Assembly: GCA_034509735.1 (NCBI GenBank)
Contig: JACGWO010000004.1
Span: 20,751,395-20,815,394, forward strand
From: Sesamum alatum
Lineage: Eukaryota > Streptophyta > Magnoliopsida > Lamiales > Pedaliaceae
DNA length: 64,000 nt
Reading direction: 5' to 3'
The position numbers were made by a program, and so were the translations under genes. How positions within the stretch are numbered: position 1 is the stretch's first letter; every line of letters starts with the position of its first letter. The notes under the pieces are model-generated. The model saw only the letters and a list, made by a program, of their open reading frames with translations, was not told the DNA's origin and made no database searches. Below, one piece after another: positions 1 through 10,744 of the stretch.

Positions 1-1879
1 TCGGCTACATGCATTGTTCCCCGTTTTGCACCAAGATCTCAAGAAAGAGACCCTCTAAATCATGACACTCGCTACACCAGAAAGCAAAGAATCCTTGTGC
101 TAGCAAGAATTTATTTTGGGAGAAGAGACATCGATACATGCTATCAATTAACGCAATCATTGTCTCTTATGTTCTAACTTGAATAAATCAAGATGAACAA
201 AGTAGAATTCTTGGAGAGAAGAAGAGGGGGTGGACGAAAATTCTTGAGAGAATTTTGGGAGATGAGAGTTGTAGAGATTAGTAGGGGGGTGTGTGTTTTC
301 TAGTATTTATATAAGATGGAATTTCCTATTCCTTCTCAAAACTCTTCTAAAGAGACACACTTTGACTAGGATTTTGACCTAGTCAAACTAGGCTTTGATT
401 AAGTAAATTTAACCATGGCCCTTCATCTCATCAATCCCTTGATCAAATCTTGTCCATCCATTTTGATGGGCTTTATGGAATGCGCTTTATTTAATTCTAA
501 ATTAAATAATCCCATGGACTTTATATTAAATACTATTTAATATACTAAGCCTATTAATTAATTAATGGAATGAACTTCATTTAATTCCCAATTAAATAGT
601 CCCATGAACTTTATATTAAATCCTATTTAATATACCAAGCCCATTAATTAATTCACCCTTTTAATCTAATTAAAAGGGAAGCCCATGCTTTATAAAATCC
701 ATAAATCTAATTTATGAACTCAAGACCAATTATTCCAAATAATCCATCAAGGCTTGAATCTCCAAGAAGTATAATTTCATTCCATTAAATTAAACCTTCT
801 CCCGGAATTAATTCCAAATTAATTCCCTTTCATATGGTGTAGCAGGGTGTGACTCTTTAGGTTCACCTTTCAGCTAGACTTGGACCTACTTCTTGTTATT
901 TCATAACCAAAGTAGTCCGTTACCATGGGTGGCCATCTAGCAACGGTCCATGGCACTAGAGACTAGCTGATTATCTAGTGTGAACATTTAGGCTCCGAGT
1001 TACATGCAGGTACGGTCCTACCGTCGCTTGATACGTACGGGTACGGTCCTACTGTCGCCTATCTCCTGGCCTTTAGTCTAGGGCATGGAATTAGGATGCC
1101 GGTTCCCATCCTTGACTTAGGCATCTATGCTTAATGCTTGAGATAGGTTTGACTCGACGTAGGAAATCCTTTCCTACTCAATCAAGTGCTATGGCCATAG
1201 ACTTTGTGAGTTTAAACCATCTCAGAGCGCATAGGAGATCTTGTTGTCATATCCTTTGACAGGGGACAGATCCTATCTTGGAATACACCGTTCTTACATA
1301 CTCCGACTGCACTGGACAAGGCTTATGATGACCATGTGATAACCAGTCAAATTTCACCAGATCCAAGATACAGCCGTAGTATGTAGGGACTGCCGTAATC
1401 CTCAAGTCCGAGGACTAATCCCGTACTATCGGAACTGGGAATACCAGTCATACCTACCAAGCCCGAGTGGCTTCCATATGACGATTCCCGCGAGTCACCT
1501 CAGTCAGCAGCCACCTAGCTGGCTGACCCACTAACACTGCATGGACGAGCCTCGTCACTTTTCGATGAAATGCGACTGCAGATGCTTAGTGCAAGTCTCA
1601 AATGGATTCTCGATGCCCTGTCTCGAGATTCCTTTGACTTGGAGTATTTCAGACTGATTCGGCAAAAACTGATTTCATGAACCTACCTCCAAGCGTAGTT
1701 CCAATTTTCTAAAATGTTATTTCAGTCTATGGGCGTTTGTTGTGACAAGCAGTAAGTACAACAAACTCATGCCTATGAATCCTTACTACATTCATTAACA
1801 TAATATTACTTGTTCACATATTGACGAATGGTTCTCAGAACAGCCAATGTCATTGACTTTCTGGTCACCTATTCTAACA
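1..1879 (-). repeat. 3' LTR of Copia element B (cut by window start)
   Basis: The sequence runs closely parallel to 18190-20083, the other LTR of B, and is the reverse complement of the LTR of element A. The right edge is the inverted form of the LTR start (plus strand ...CTATTCTAACA), followed at once by the inverted polypurine tract. About 255 bp of its 3' end lie before the window. Confidence 0.9.
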
Positions 1880-1880
1880 A

Positions 1881-1890
1881 TCTCCCACTT
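1881..1890 (-). other. Polypurine tract of Copia element B
   Basis: TCTCCCACTT on the plus strand reads AAGTGGGAGA on the minus strand, identical to the tract of element A at 10734-10743. It sits one base from the LTR edge, where plus-strand DNA priming occurs. Confidence 0.85.
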
Positions 1891-2397
1891 GACCATTAAG
1901 TCAATTACCCCCTTTGTTCCGAATCCTCTGAGTATGAGTAATCTACGATACCGACTAAGGTATTGTGAGTCCGCTTATATTTCCTTGGTGAAGCAATACG
2001 GTCTAACTGTGTTACCTCTATCCACATTGCCTCCTAGAGATGGTGGTTGTCTAAGAATATTTTTGTGGATCTTGTGATGAGATCTCGTGCCAACACTCCC
2101 ACAACCAAGTTGCCTGCCATATAGGCGAACATGGCTTGGCCGTGCCAGGTGCCACGTCCATCCTATAGACGCGGTCTTCATCAGTGACCACTATCCGATG
2201 CACTCGTCATTAGGCCTGACTGTGCATACCTTTGAGACTAACTGGTTTTCACTTATTCTCTTGAAGCTAGTAACTGGTTTTCACTTATTCACTTATTCAG
2301 GTACTAAGGATCGTTCTTGATTGCTGTCTTCAACCCCTCAGTGCATTATTGATTTCTGTTGAGTCATGCAAAAAGCATACTCAACATCGATTCCTAT
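1891..2397 (-). pseudogene. Decayed RNase H end of Copia element B
   Basis: This is the stretch between the polypurine tract of B and the point where element A inserted, expected to encode the C-terminal RNase H part of pol on the minus strand. Short patches resemble the end of A's RNase H segment (around 10480-10620), but stops in all frames prevent a usable reading. The short open frames here are not credible genes. Confidence 0.5.
2393..2397. repeat. Left target site duplication of element A (CCTAT)
   Basis: CCTAT immediately precedes the 5' LTR and recurs immediately after the 3' LTR at 12720-12724. A 5-bp duplication is the normal product of Copia integrase. Confidence 0.95.
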
Positions 2398-4372
2398 TGT
2401 TAGAATAGGTGACCATGTAAGCCAATTTTGGCGGGTATATGTAACCTATGTCTAGACAATTATGAGTGTTTGATAAATCATTGATGAATAAAGAAGTGAA
2501 TTTCATTTGGCATTACTTTGTTTGTGTTCACTTTTCTATATCTGTTCACTATGCAAACAAAGCCCACGGACTGAGAATCAATTTCGGGGACTGGGACTAC
2601 GCTTGGAGGTAGGTCCATGGAATCAGTCTTCCCGAATCAGTCCGGAAATCTCCAAGTCAAGGAATCCCGAAAATGGGTACCGGGATTCCATTTGAGACTT
2701 GCACTAAGCACCTGCTGTCGTGTTTCATCGACGGGTGACGAGGGTCGTCTAAGCAGTGTTAGTGGGTTAGCATGCGAGGACGCAGCTGACTGAGGTGACT
2801 CGCGGGAACCGTCTTACGGAGGACCTTGAGTATGGTCAGCAAGGTATGACGTGTATTCCCGGTTCCAACGGTACAGGTCAAGTCCTTTGACTTGAGGAAT
2901 TGCTGAGTTTACCTGTACATTAGGGCTGTATCTTAGATATGGTGAGAGATTGCCAGAATTCTCTTTGGTAGTCATAAGCCATGTCTAGTGCAGTTCTGGT
3001 GTGCAAAGTGACAGTAGTTTCCAAGAAAGGATCTGTCTCCTGTCAATAGGTTTTGGCAGTTGAGTCTCATGTATACTCTAGGTCTTGTCCCTAAAACTGT
3101 GGCCACAGTGACTGAACAGAAGGGAAGGATTCCCTTGCGGCGTTTAGTGAGGACAGACCGACACTTAGGTCCAAAATGGGTACCTGCATTTTCCGTGCCC
3201 TAGACTCTAAGTGATGAGACCGAAGACAGAAGGACAAGTGTACTGTTAGAGCCTAAATGTTCATCCCTGAATATTTCACCTAGTCTCTAGTGCCATGGAC
3301 CGTTGCTAGATGGCCACCCATGGTAACGGAAGGATTCTAGGAATTCGACCAAGTCTAGCTGAAAGGTGAACCTAAAGAGTCACACACTATCCACACACAT
3401 TTAGATATTTAATTAAGAATTAAATATTGGAGTGAAGGAAAGATTAAATTGGATTTAATCGGGTCCTTTATTTTTTCTTGGAGAAATAATTCCTTCTATT
3501 AGATATAAGGAATTAAATTGATAAATTAGATTTATCAAAGGGATTTTTTTAATGGGCTTAAATAATATTTATATTTATTTTAGCCTCTTGGAAATATTTA
3601 AATAGGTTTTAAATATTCCATTAAATTAAATTAAATCAACGGTTGAGATCAATGGGAGAGATGGATGGCTAGGATTGTTTTGACTAGGTCAAAACACTAC
3701 TTTGACTAGGACTTTGACTAGGTCAAAATCCTAGTCAAATTAGAGTTCTTAAAAGAAGGAGTTTAAAGAGGATTAAACTCCTCTTCTATATAAACCCCTA
3801 GCATCCTACAAGTTGCAGGATGATGAAATTCCAACACACACACTACAACACACACACACGGATTCTCTCTCCCTCTCTCTCGTCCGATTCTCTCTCCCTC
3901 TCCAAGAAATATTTTCTTGGTTCTTTTTGTTCTTGGAACATTAAGAACTTGATGAATCAATACCATTAATCCATAATGTGTTATTGATTCATCCACTCCA
4001 AAAACATAAACTTGTTCGTTGCTAGCACGACGTGCAAGATACGTGGGTGGATCGTGTGTCACGATTTGGAGGGTCTCAAGACGAGATCTTGGTGCAAAAC
4101 GGGGAACAACGCTTGTAACCGTTGAAGACGAAAACGACAACGGGTAGGTCCCGTTTTAATTTTTCGTCCTCTCTTTAATTTCCAACCCTATGGCCTCCAT
4201 GATTTATTTTATGTTATTCGTTCATGAGATACACCGAACGCCCGGGAAATTTCAAAGGCACACCCTTTGAAACGTGTTTTAATTTAAAAGCATGTTTAAA
4301 TTCCGCATTTATTTTAATTATACCGCGCTTCCGCATTCGCGCTTTTCCCGGGACGATCCACAATTCCTTTCA
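2398..4372 (+). repeat. 5' LTR of Copia element A
   Basis: The LTR is 1975 bp and begins TGTTAG. It carries the promoter (W-box cluster 3680-3738, TATA box 3787-3794) and ends one base before the primer site. It is nearly identical to 10745-12719; differences seen include the sites near 2487, 2927, 3149, 3335, 3345 and 4117 and small length changes in T and CA runs. Confidence 0.96.
3680..3794 (+). promoter_or_regulatory. LTR promoter of element A: W-box cluster plus TATA box
   Basis: Six W-box cores lie within 60 bp: TTGACT at 3680, 3702 and 3714, and the inverted forms GGTCAA at 3687 and 3721 and AGTCAA at 3733. TATATAAA at 3787-3794 lies about 50 bp beyond the last one. W-boxes bind WRKY factors and are known in stress-inducible plant Copia LTRs; induction here is inference. 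The same arrangement occurs in the other LTR of A and, inverted, in the LTRs of B and of the 59-61 kb copies. Confidence 0.65.
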
Positions 4373-4373
4373 G

Positions 4374-4385
4374 TGGTATCAGAGC
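4374..4385 (+). other. Primer binding site, initiator tRNA-Met
   Basis: TGGTATCAGAGC is the complement of the 3' end of plant initiator tRNA-Met, including the CCA. It lies one base after the LTR end, the usual place for minus-strand priming of a plant Copia element. Confidence 0.93.
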
Positions 4386-6673
4386 CCGGTTCGGTGTATA
4401 GGCCTAGGGTTTATGTGCGTTTTAAGCATGAAACGTGTTTTGAGCATGTTTTAATTGAATCTTGATTTTCTTGATTATTAAAGCATGTTGTTTTATTGCT
4501 TTTAATTCGTGTGAAATTCTGAATATTGGTATTTTTCTGTTTTTCTTGGGAAACGGGGAAAATTTGAACTAAAAACGAGAAACGCCACAGCCGGCCAGCC
4601 GGGAAGGCTGGCCGCGCGCAGCCGAGCGCTGCCGGCAGGGCAGACGCGCGCAGGCAAGGGTAGCCTGCGCGCGCCCGCCCAGCCGGCCGCACAGGGGCAG
4701 CGCGCGCGCAAGGGGCGCCTCCAGCCGCGCGCGCGGGCAGACGAGGGTGTCTGCGCGCGCGCGGTCGGAAGGCGCGCTCATGCGCGCGCCGCGCGCGCAA
4801 GGCTGTCGGGCGGAGAGCCCGCGCGCGGACGGCACCAGGCGCGCGCGCACGCAGACGGAGGCGTCTGCGCGCGCGCGCCCGGCGGGCGTGCCCAGTGCGC
4901 GTCTGCGCGCGCGCGCACTGCACAGCGCAGGCACGCGGCTGGCGACCAGCAGGCCGGCGCGCGCGAGGCAGAGGAGCCTGCGCGCGCGACGGCCTGCCGG
5001 AACACCAGGCCGCACAGCGCGCTGCCGGCCAGGCGCGCGCGCACGCAGGCAAGGGGCCTGCGCGCGCGCGCCCGGCCAGGCAGTGCCTGCGCGCACGGCC
5101 AGCCGGCTGCTGCCGGTGGCGGCGGCCGGCGGCTACTGCAGCTAGGGTTTTTTGAAACCCTAGCATTATTATTTTTTTATTTATTATTTACTTTTTCAGT
5201 TTTAATTTTGAATTAATTCTGAAAATTCGTTTTTTGGGTTCAATTTTGCCTAAATTCCTAAAGACATTATTTTAGTAGTAAAATAAATTGGATTTGGAAT
5301 CCCGGGGTTATTTTACTTAAAATAATGAGGAAAGGTTTTCCTAAAACGAAAAAAAAATATTATTACCAATATTTGTGTTTTATTTTTCACACGTTGCGCA
5401 CATGATCATTTATTTCTGTTTTGGATTATTATGATTGGAAATCATGAATTATTGGTATATTGTAATTATGTGATTGGATCATGTGATTATGTGTGTTGGA
5501 TGGAAATGGATGATCACGAGCCCTAGACCGGATGTATGGTTTAATTTTCTGTTGGGCCTGTGTGCCTCTTTAACTGCTTTCTCCTTCTCTCTTTCTAGTG
5601 CCTTGGAATAATAAGGCTTTCTACCTCCCTCCTTATGTACTCCCCCCGGGTTTTCGCTGGGGTTTCTACTTTTTAATATGTAATGAGAGTAGACTAGGAG
5701 TGAGGTTTCCATTTTTTTGTAATTGGTGGAGAAGAAGGAAGGACCACATGGAGAGCCCAGACCGGAGGTCCCTTGGCGTTTCCATGAAGTGAAGAAAGAG
5801 AAAAAGAGACCAAGGCCCATCAGCATGATGATTGGGTTACTATTATTGTAATAGTATAGGACCAACCCTAGATTGACCATAGATCCACTGCGGGCTCAGT
5901 GGGTCGCATAGGATTTGGGCTCGTGATCATCCAACAGGGGCGTGCTAGGCTTTAATTTTGCATGTGGTTATTATGATGGATGAATGGCTTTTATTTATCA
6001 TATAACTGCTATGGATGGATTTTATTTATGCATTATGGATGAATGTATGGATATATTATGAGATCTCGGTCATTCACTACTCTCACATTGGTTGGACCAA
6101 TGTTGAAATATTAGACCCTAGATAAAGTGGACATGAACTCTAGGAGTTTGTCCATGCCTTCCAATCCATGGCACAGTGAGGAAGCTGTTTTAGGTCAATA
6201 GCGTGGTCTCACGAGTCGTGGCACGTTATTGTACTTAAAAGAAGCTGCATTGTGTCATGAACGAAAAATGGGCTGCTGTTACCTGTCTCACGAGTCGTGG
6301 GGTACTAGTGGGTCCATGGCTCGGTCGATTGGGTCGGGTCTAACGCCCAATTAGCATGATTCGCTTGGAGTCCTCGGGATCATGCAAAAGGGTGAGGCAA
6401 TAATCTTGGGAATCTCGTGGAACGAGAATGGTATGGAATACCTCCCACAGGATCTTTTCCATACGAATCGTAAAAGCGGGGTATGGGAAAAATCGCTGTG
6501 GATCCCAAGCCCACTAGGAAAGGATTTCCCGAAAATCACGTTTGAGAGTACCGTGTTTTCGTATAAATAGTGGGAGGATTAAATGACTAAAGACCAAGCA
6601 TTTAATTATTTCATCAAACCACCGTCTTTATTTTCTGCTGATCGCGCGTTGTTTTCTAAATGTAGATTTTAAA
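4386..6673 (+). other. 2.3-kb leader of element A with CG-rich tract at about 4585-5145
   Basis: This untranslated leader runs from the primer site to the gag start. The stretch at about 4585-5145 is extremely GC-rich, with many GCGCGC runs and GGCCAGCC-type motifs, and lies between AT-rich flanks. It is open in several frames on both strands simply because it lacks A/T-rich stop codons, so those frames are not genes. From about 5500 on, the leader matches the reverse complement of the leader of B (about 15400-16500). Counterparts of the GC-rich tract occur in every related element in the window. Confidence 0.75.
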
Positions 6674-7129
6674 ATGTCTAAGAACCCACTATCAACCATT
6701 CTTGAGACAAACAAATTCAATGGAACAAATTACAACGACTGGTTGCGCAATCTCAGGATAGTCCTAGATTACGAGAACCAAGGCTACGTCATGGACGAGC
6801 CTCTCCCTAGGACCTTACCGGAAGGATCCACGCCAGAAGAACGTGAGACGTTCGAGACTTGGCATAAGGATAACCGGAAGGTCCGTAGCATCATACTTGC
6901 TTCGATGACCAATGAGATTCAGAAGCAATATGAAAGGCTAGACGATGTCCCTTCCATTATGGCTCGCCTTAAGGATTGCTATGCAGTCCCGGACCGGCAT
7001 ACTAGGTATGTCGCGACCAAGGCGTTCTTTGGAACTAAAATGACAGAAGGATCCTCTGTACAAGAGCATGGGGTTAAAATGCTTACCCTAGTGGAAAAAG
7101 CTCGAGGACCTAAAGGCAGGTCTCGATAA
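6674..7129 (+). pseudogene. Copia gag, N-terminal part, broken by frameshift
   Basis: This segment encodes the N-terminal structural part of gag, which would form the virus-like particle. It starts at the first ATG after the leader (MSKNP) and has the features of the UBN2/retrotransposon gag family: FNGTNYNDWL near residue 15 and a long helical region after it. The frame leaves the family pattern after about residue 141, at an A-run (7095-7099). The natural continuation is the next forward frame, which opens before 7146 and starts close to ILQSLPPSF, a well-known Copia gag motif. I read this as one extra A, either a real mutation or a sequencing error. Confidence 0.9.
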
Positions 7130-7145
7130 TGAAACGTACATAGAT

Positions 7146-8120
7146 GTGATCCTTCAGTCACTCCCACCCTCCTTCGACCAATTTATCGTCAACTATAACA
7201 TGAATACACTTGAGAAGGGCATTCATGAGTTGATCAATATGTTGGTGCAATACGAGGCAACGACTAAGAAGTCCACGCCTTCGGTATTATTTGGAGGTGC
7301 TTCAACTTCCAAGACGAAAGGCAAGGGTGCCGGACGTTGGAAAAAGAAGAAGGGGAAGGGAAAAGCCGTCATAGCAGCTACGAACACTCAGAGTGTTCCC
7401 ATTGCCAAAGAGGGGAAAGGCAAAGGAAAGGGAAAGGTTGTCTCCAAGCAACAGTCAAAGGCATATGACATATGTATCAACTGCCGTGAGAAAGGGCATT
7501 GGAAGAGAGAGTGCCCCAAACTCTTCTCAAACCAAGGTATATATGTGATTGAGGTTAATATGGTCACTAATTCTGCCTCTTGGGTATTGGATACCGGCTG
7601 TGGAGCTCACATTTGCAATGATTTGCAGGTGCTGAAAAGAAGCAGAAAACTAAGTAGCGGGGACATGATCCTGAAGCTCGGAAATGGCAAGGCCATCTCG
7701 GCAGAAGCAGTAGGATCCGCCACTTTAGTAATTAGTGATACCATTAGCATAGAATTAGAGCAGGTTTATTTTGTACCTAGTATGATTAAGAACATCATTT
7801 CCATTCCATTGTTGGACAATAGTGGTTATGAGTTCAGAATCAATAAAAATTGGTTTTATTTGATGAGGTGTGGAATTGCTCATCTACTTGGTACATTGCA
7901 CAACGGGCTTTATATCTTGCAACAAACGAATTTCATTCTTAACGCTCAACACAAACGGAAATTAGATAATAACGGGAACGCACGTCTGTGGCACGCTAGG
8001 CTAGGTCACATATCCCAAGATAGGATGAAAAGGTTGGTAGACTCAAAGAACCTAGAGGTTGGGGACTTGAGTGATCTACCAACTTGTGAGTCTTGTCTAA
8101 GAGGGAAAATGACCAAAAAA
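7146..8120 (+). pseudogene. Copia gag C-terminus, zinc knuckle, protease and GAG-pre-integrase
   Basis: This frame continues gag (ILQSLPPSFDQF), then a lysine- and glycine-rich linker, then a CCHC zinc knuckle (CINCREKGHWKREC, C-X2-C-X4-H-X4-C) at about 7475-7515 for RNA binding. The protease active site DTGCGAH lies at about 7590. The GAG-pre-integrase segment with LWHARLGH lies near 7987, followed by CESC. The reading frame departs from the family at an A6 run (8115-8120), and the integrase continues in another frame. The open frame runs on to 8243, but its last 40 codons are out-of-frame readthrough. Confidence 0.92.
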
Positions 8121-9681
8121 GCCCTTTGTAGGACAAAGCAGGCTTGCCACAGGTCTGTTGGACTTGGTCCATACAGACGTATGTGGACCACTAAGGACGC
8201 AGGCCCGAGGTGGGTTCTCCTACTTCATAACCTTCACCGATGATCATTCACGGTACGGTTATGTTTACCTGATGAGGTACAAGTCTGAAGCTCTTGAGAG
8301 GTTTAAAGAATTCAGGCTTGAAGTGGAGAACCAGACCAACTGCAAAATTAAAGTCCTACGGTCAGACCGAGGCGGTGAATACCTTAGTGCCGAATTCCTA
8401 GATTATCTAAAAGAAAATGGTATAATATCGGAATGGACACCTCCCGGAACACCACAGTTAAATGGCGTCTCTGAAAGGAGGAACCGAACCCTGTTGGACA
8501 TGGTTCGGTCCATGATGAGTTTTACCAAATTGCCCTTATCGTTTTGGGGTTATGCATTAGAAACGGCAGCCAAGTTGTTGAATTTGGCGCCTACCAGTGC
8601 ATTGACCCAAACGCCATATGAGATATGGCACGGCAAGCCTGCGTCCTACAACTACTTGAAAGTGTGGGGTAGCCCCGCATACGTCAAGAGGTTAGTGGGA
8701 GATAAGCTAGAATCCAGGTCTAGCCTATGCAGGTTCGTTGGATACCCTAAAGAAACTGCGGGTTATTACTTTTATGACCCTTTGGAACAAAAGGTATTTG
8801 TTTCAAGGAATGCAGTATTCTTGGAGCAAGGCTTCACAGAGGATATCCAACCTGATGAGCTGATCCTTGAGGAATCAAGTGATGGAACTCAGCCATCAGA
8901 AATAGCCGCGGAAACCTCACCAAGAGGATTCAGGATTAATGAACGGAGGACTGACCAACCTAGAGAAGTCCAACATGCTAGGCATAAAGGACAACCTCAA
9001 GAAAGGCCAGTCCCGGTCCCTGAACCGCCGGCTCCGATACAGTCAGCGCCCACAGTCACCACTGACGTTCCCGTCCTCCGTAGGTCCACTAGAGAATCCA
9101 GACCTCCAGTGAGATATGGGTTTCTAGGTGCGACCGATCTTCTGGATAACGATCCTAAGACATACGGGGAAGCGATGTCTGACATCGACTCCGGGAAATG
9201 GCTTGAGGCCATGAAGACCGAAATGGACTCCATGAGCGAGAACCAAGTTTGGAGACTCGTAGATCCACCGAAAAGTGTTAAGCCAGTGGGCTGTAAGTGG
9301 GTCTACAAGCGCAAACTCGGCGTTGATGGAGAAGTCACAACCTTTAAGGCTAGGCTTGTAGCTAAGGGATACACTCAACGACCCGGGGTCGATTTTGAGG
9401 ATACCTACTCGCCAGTAGCCATGGCTAAGTCCATTCGGATCCTGCTTGCCATAGCAGCATGGTATGACTATGAAATATGGCAGATGGACGTGAAAACGGC
9501 CTTCCTCAACGGTTTCGTTGAAGAAGAGATCTATATGGATCAGCCGGAGGGTTTCACGGTCACTGGAGAAGAACAGAAGGTCTGTCGTCTCCAGAAGTCC
9601 ATCTATGGCCTCAAACAAGCATCCCGAAGTTGGAACATTCGATTTGATGAAGTAATACGGGAATATGACTTCATCAAAAAA
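8121..9681 (+). pseudogene. Copia integrase core and first half of reverse transcriptase
   Basis: The integrase core has the D-D-E triad: D in HTDVCGP (about 8175), D in RSDRGGEY (about 8362) and E in NGVSERRNR (about 8475). It is followed by the Copia-type linker with FVGYP and a proline-rich hinge. The reverse transcriptase starts near 9180 (WLEAMKTEM) and includes KARLVAKGYTQ and the first catalytic Asp in QMDVKTAFLNG (about 9483). The frame breaks at an A6 run (9676-9681), and YVDD is reached in the next frame. An ATG-initiated reading can start only at 8158, but the domain is really internal to the polyprotein. Confidence 0.93.
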
Positions 9682-10248
9682 CGAATCCGACCCTTGTGTA
9701 TACAAGAAGGTCAGTGGGAGCTCTATAGTGTTCCTAGTGCTTTACGTGGATGACATTCTGCTCATTGGTAATGACGTCAGAATGTTAGGAAACACAAAAG
9801 CATGGTTGTCAACCAAGTTTTCCATGAAAGACTTGGGTGAAGCCTCCTACATCCTAGGCATCCAGATTGTCAGGGACAGATCTAAAAGGATGTTAGGGCT
9901 CACCCAAAACTCGTATATGGAGAAAGTCCTAAAGAGATATCGAATGGACAACTCCAAACGAGGATTCCTTCCAATGAGGCATGGGATCAAGTTATCCAAG
10001 AAGCAGTCCCCGCAGACTGATGAGGAACTTGAAAAGATGAAAGTCATCCCCTATACTTCTGCCGTAGGTAGCATCCAATATGCGGTCCATTGCACCAGGC
10101 CTGACATTGCATACGCTTTGAGCGTGACAAGCAGATATCAGTCTTGTGCAGGAGAGGCACATTGGAATGCTGTTAAGGGCATCCTTAAGTACCTTAGGAG
10201 GACTAAGGAAATGTTCTTGGTCTATGGCAATGGAGAACTTATTCTGAA
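9665..10248 (+). pseudogene. Copia reverse transcriptase, second half with YVDD
   Basis: This frame encodes the catalytic motif YVDDILLIGND near 9743, then KDLGEASYILGI, and the C-terminal reverse transcriptase segment YTSAVGSIQYA near 10050, with TRPDIAYALSV. The lines agree well with plant Copia enzymes. Near 10241-10250 the frame must shift back by one base to enter RNase H. This fourth lesion looks like a one-base loss in GAAGG, unlike the three A-run insertions. Confidence 0.92.
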
Positions 10249-10728
10249 GGCTTTAGCGACGCTAGCTTCCAGTCTGATGACGATGATGCCAAGTCTCAAT
10301 CGGGATATGTATTCAAACTCAACGGAGGAGTAGTGGCTTGGAAAAGTTCCAAGCAAGCAACCACTGCTGACTCCACCACTGAGGCTGAATACATAGCAGC
10401 TTCAGAAGCTGCTAAGGAAGCGGTTTGGATGAGAAACTACATCCAAGAGTTGGGTGTGGTGCCTAGCATCGCCGAGCCCGTTGTCATCTTCTGTGATAAC
10501 AACGGTGCAATAGCGCAAGCAAAGGAACCGAGATCTCATCACCGTTCCAAACACATTCTTAGACGCTACCATCTTCTTAGAGAAATGGTAGGAAGAGGTG
10601 ACGTTCGGATGGACCGAGTCAACTCAGCAGACAACACAGCAGACCCGCTGACAAAGCCTATGTCGCAGAGTGCTCATACGCAACATCTTGAGAAGATGGG
10701 GATTAGGCATATGGGTGATTGGCTTTAA
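10249..10728 (+). pseudogene. Copia RNase H, C-terminal end of pol
   Basis: In this frame the RNase H begins with SDASF near 10255, followed by GGVVAWKSSKQ, STTEAEYIA, CDNNGAI and HHRSKHI, all conserved blocks of Copia RNase H including the acidic catalytic residues. The stop at 10726-10728 is five bases before the polypurine tract, as expected for the pol end. The open frame from an ATG starts only at 10333. Confidence 0.93.
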
Positions 10729-10733
10729 AGGTC

Positions 10734-10743
10734 AAGTGGGAGA
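10734..10743 (+). other. Polypurine tract of element A
   Basis: AAGTGGGAGA ends one base before the 3' LTR and matches the tract of element B. It primes plus-strand DNA synthesis. Confidence 0.92.
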
Positions 10744-10744
10744 T

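Noticed and set aside
3763..4140. 125-codon minus-strand frame in the 5' LTR (repeated at 12146-12487 in the 3' LTR)
   Set aside because: It spans the LTR promoter and R-U5 region on the antisense strand. Its repetition only reflects LTR identity, and no family is recognised.
4411..5166. Long open frames on both strands in the GC-rich leader tract of element A (also 16728-17028 and 17415-17777)
   Set aside because: Overlapping frames in several phases, Ala/Arg-rich low-complexity products and no domain; the lack of stops follows from the base composition.
9124..9705. 193-codon frame antisense to Copia reverse transcriptase
   Set aside because: Shadow of the conserved pol coding strand; its sequence is the complement of known domains.
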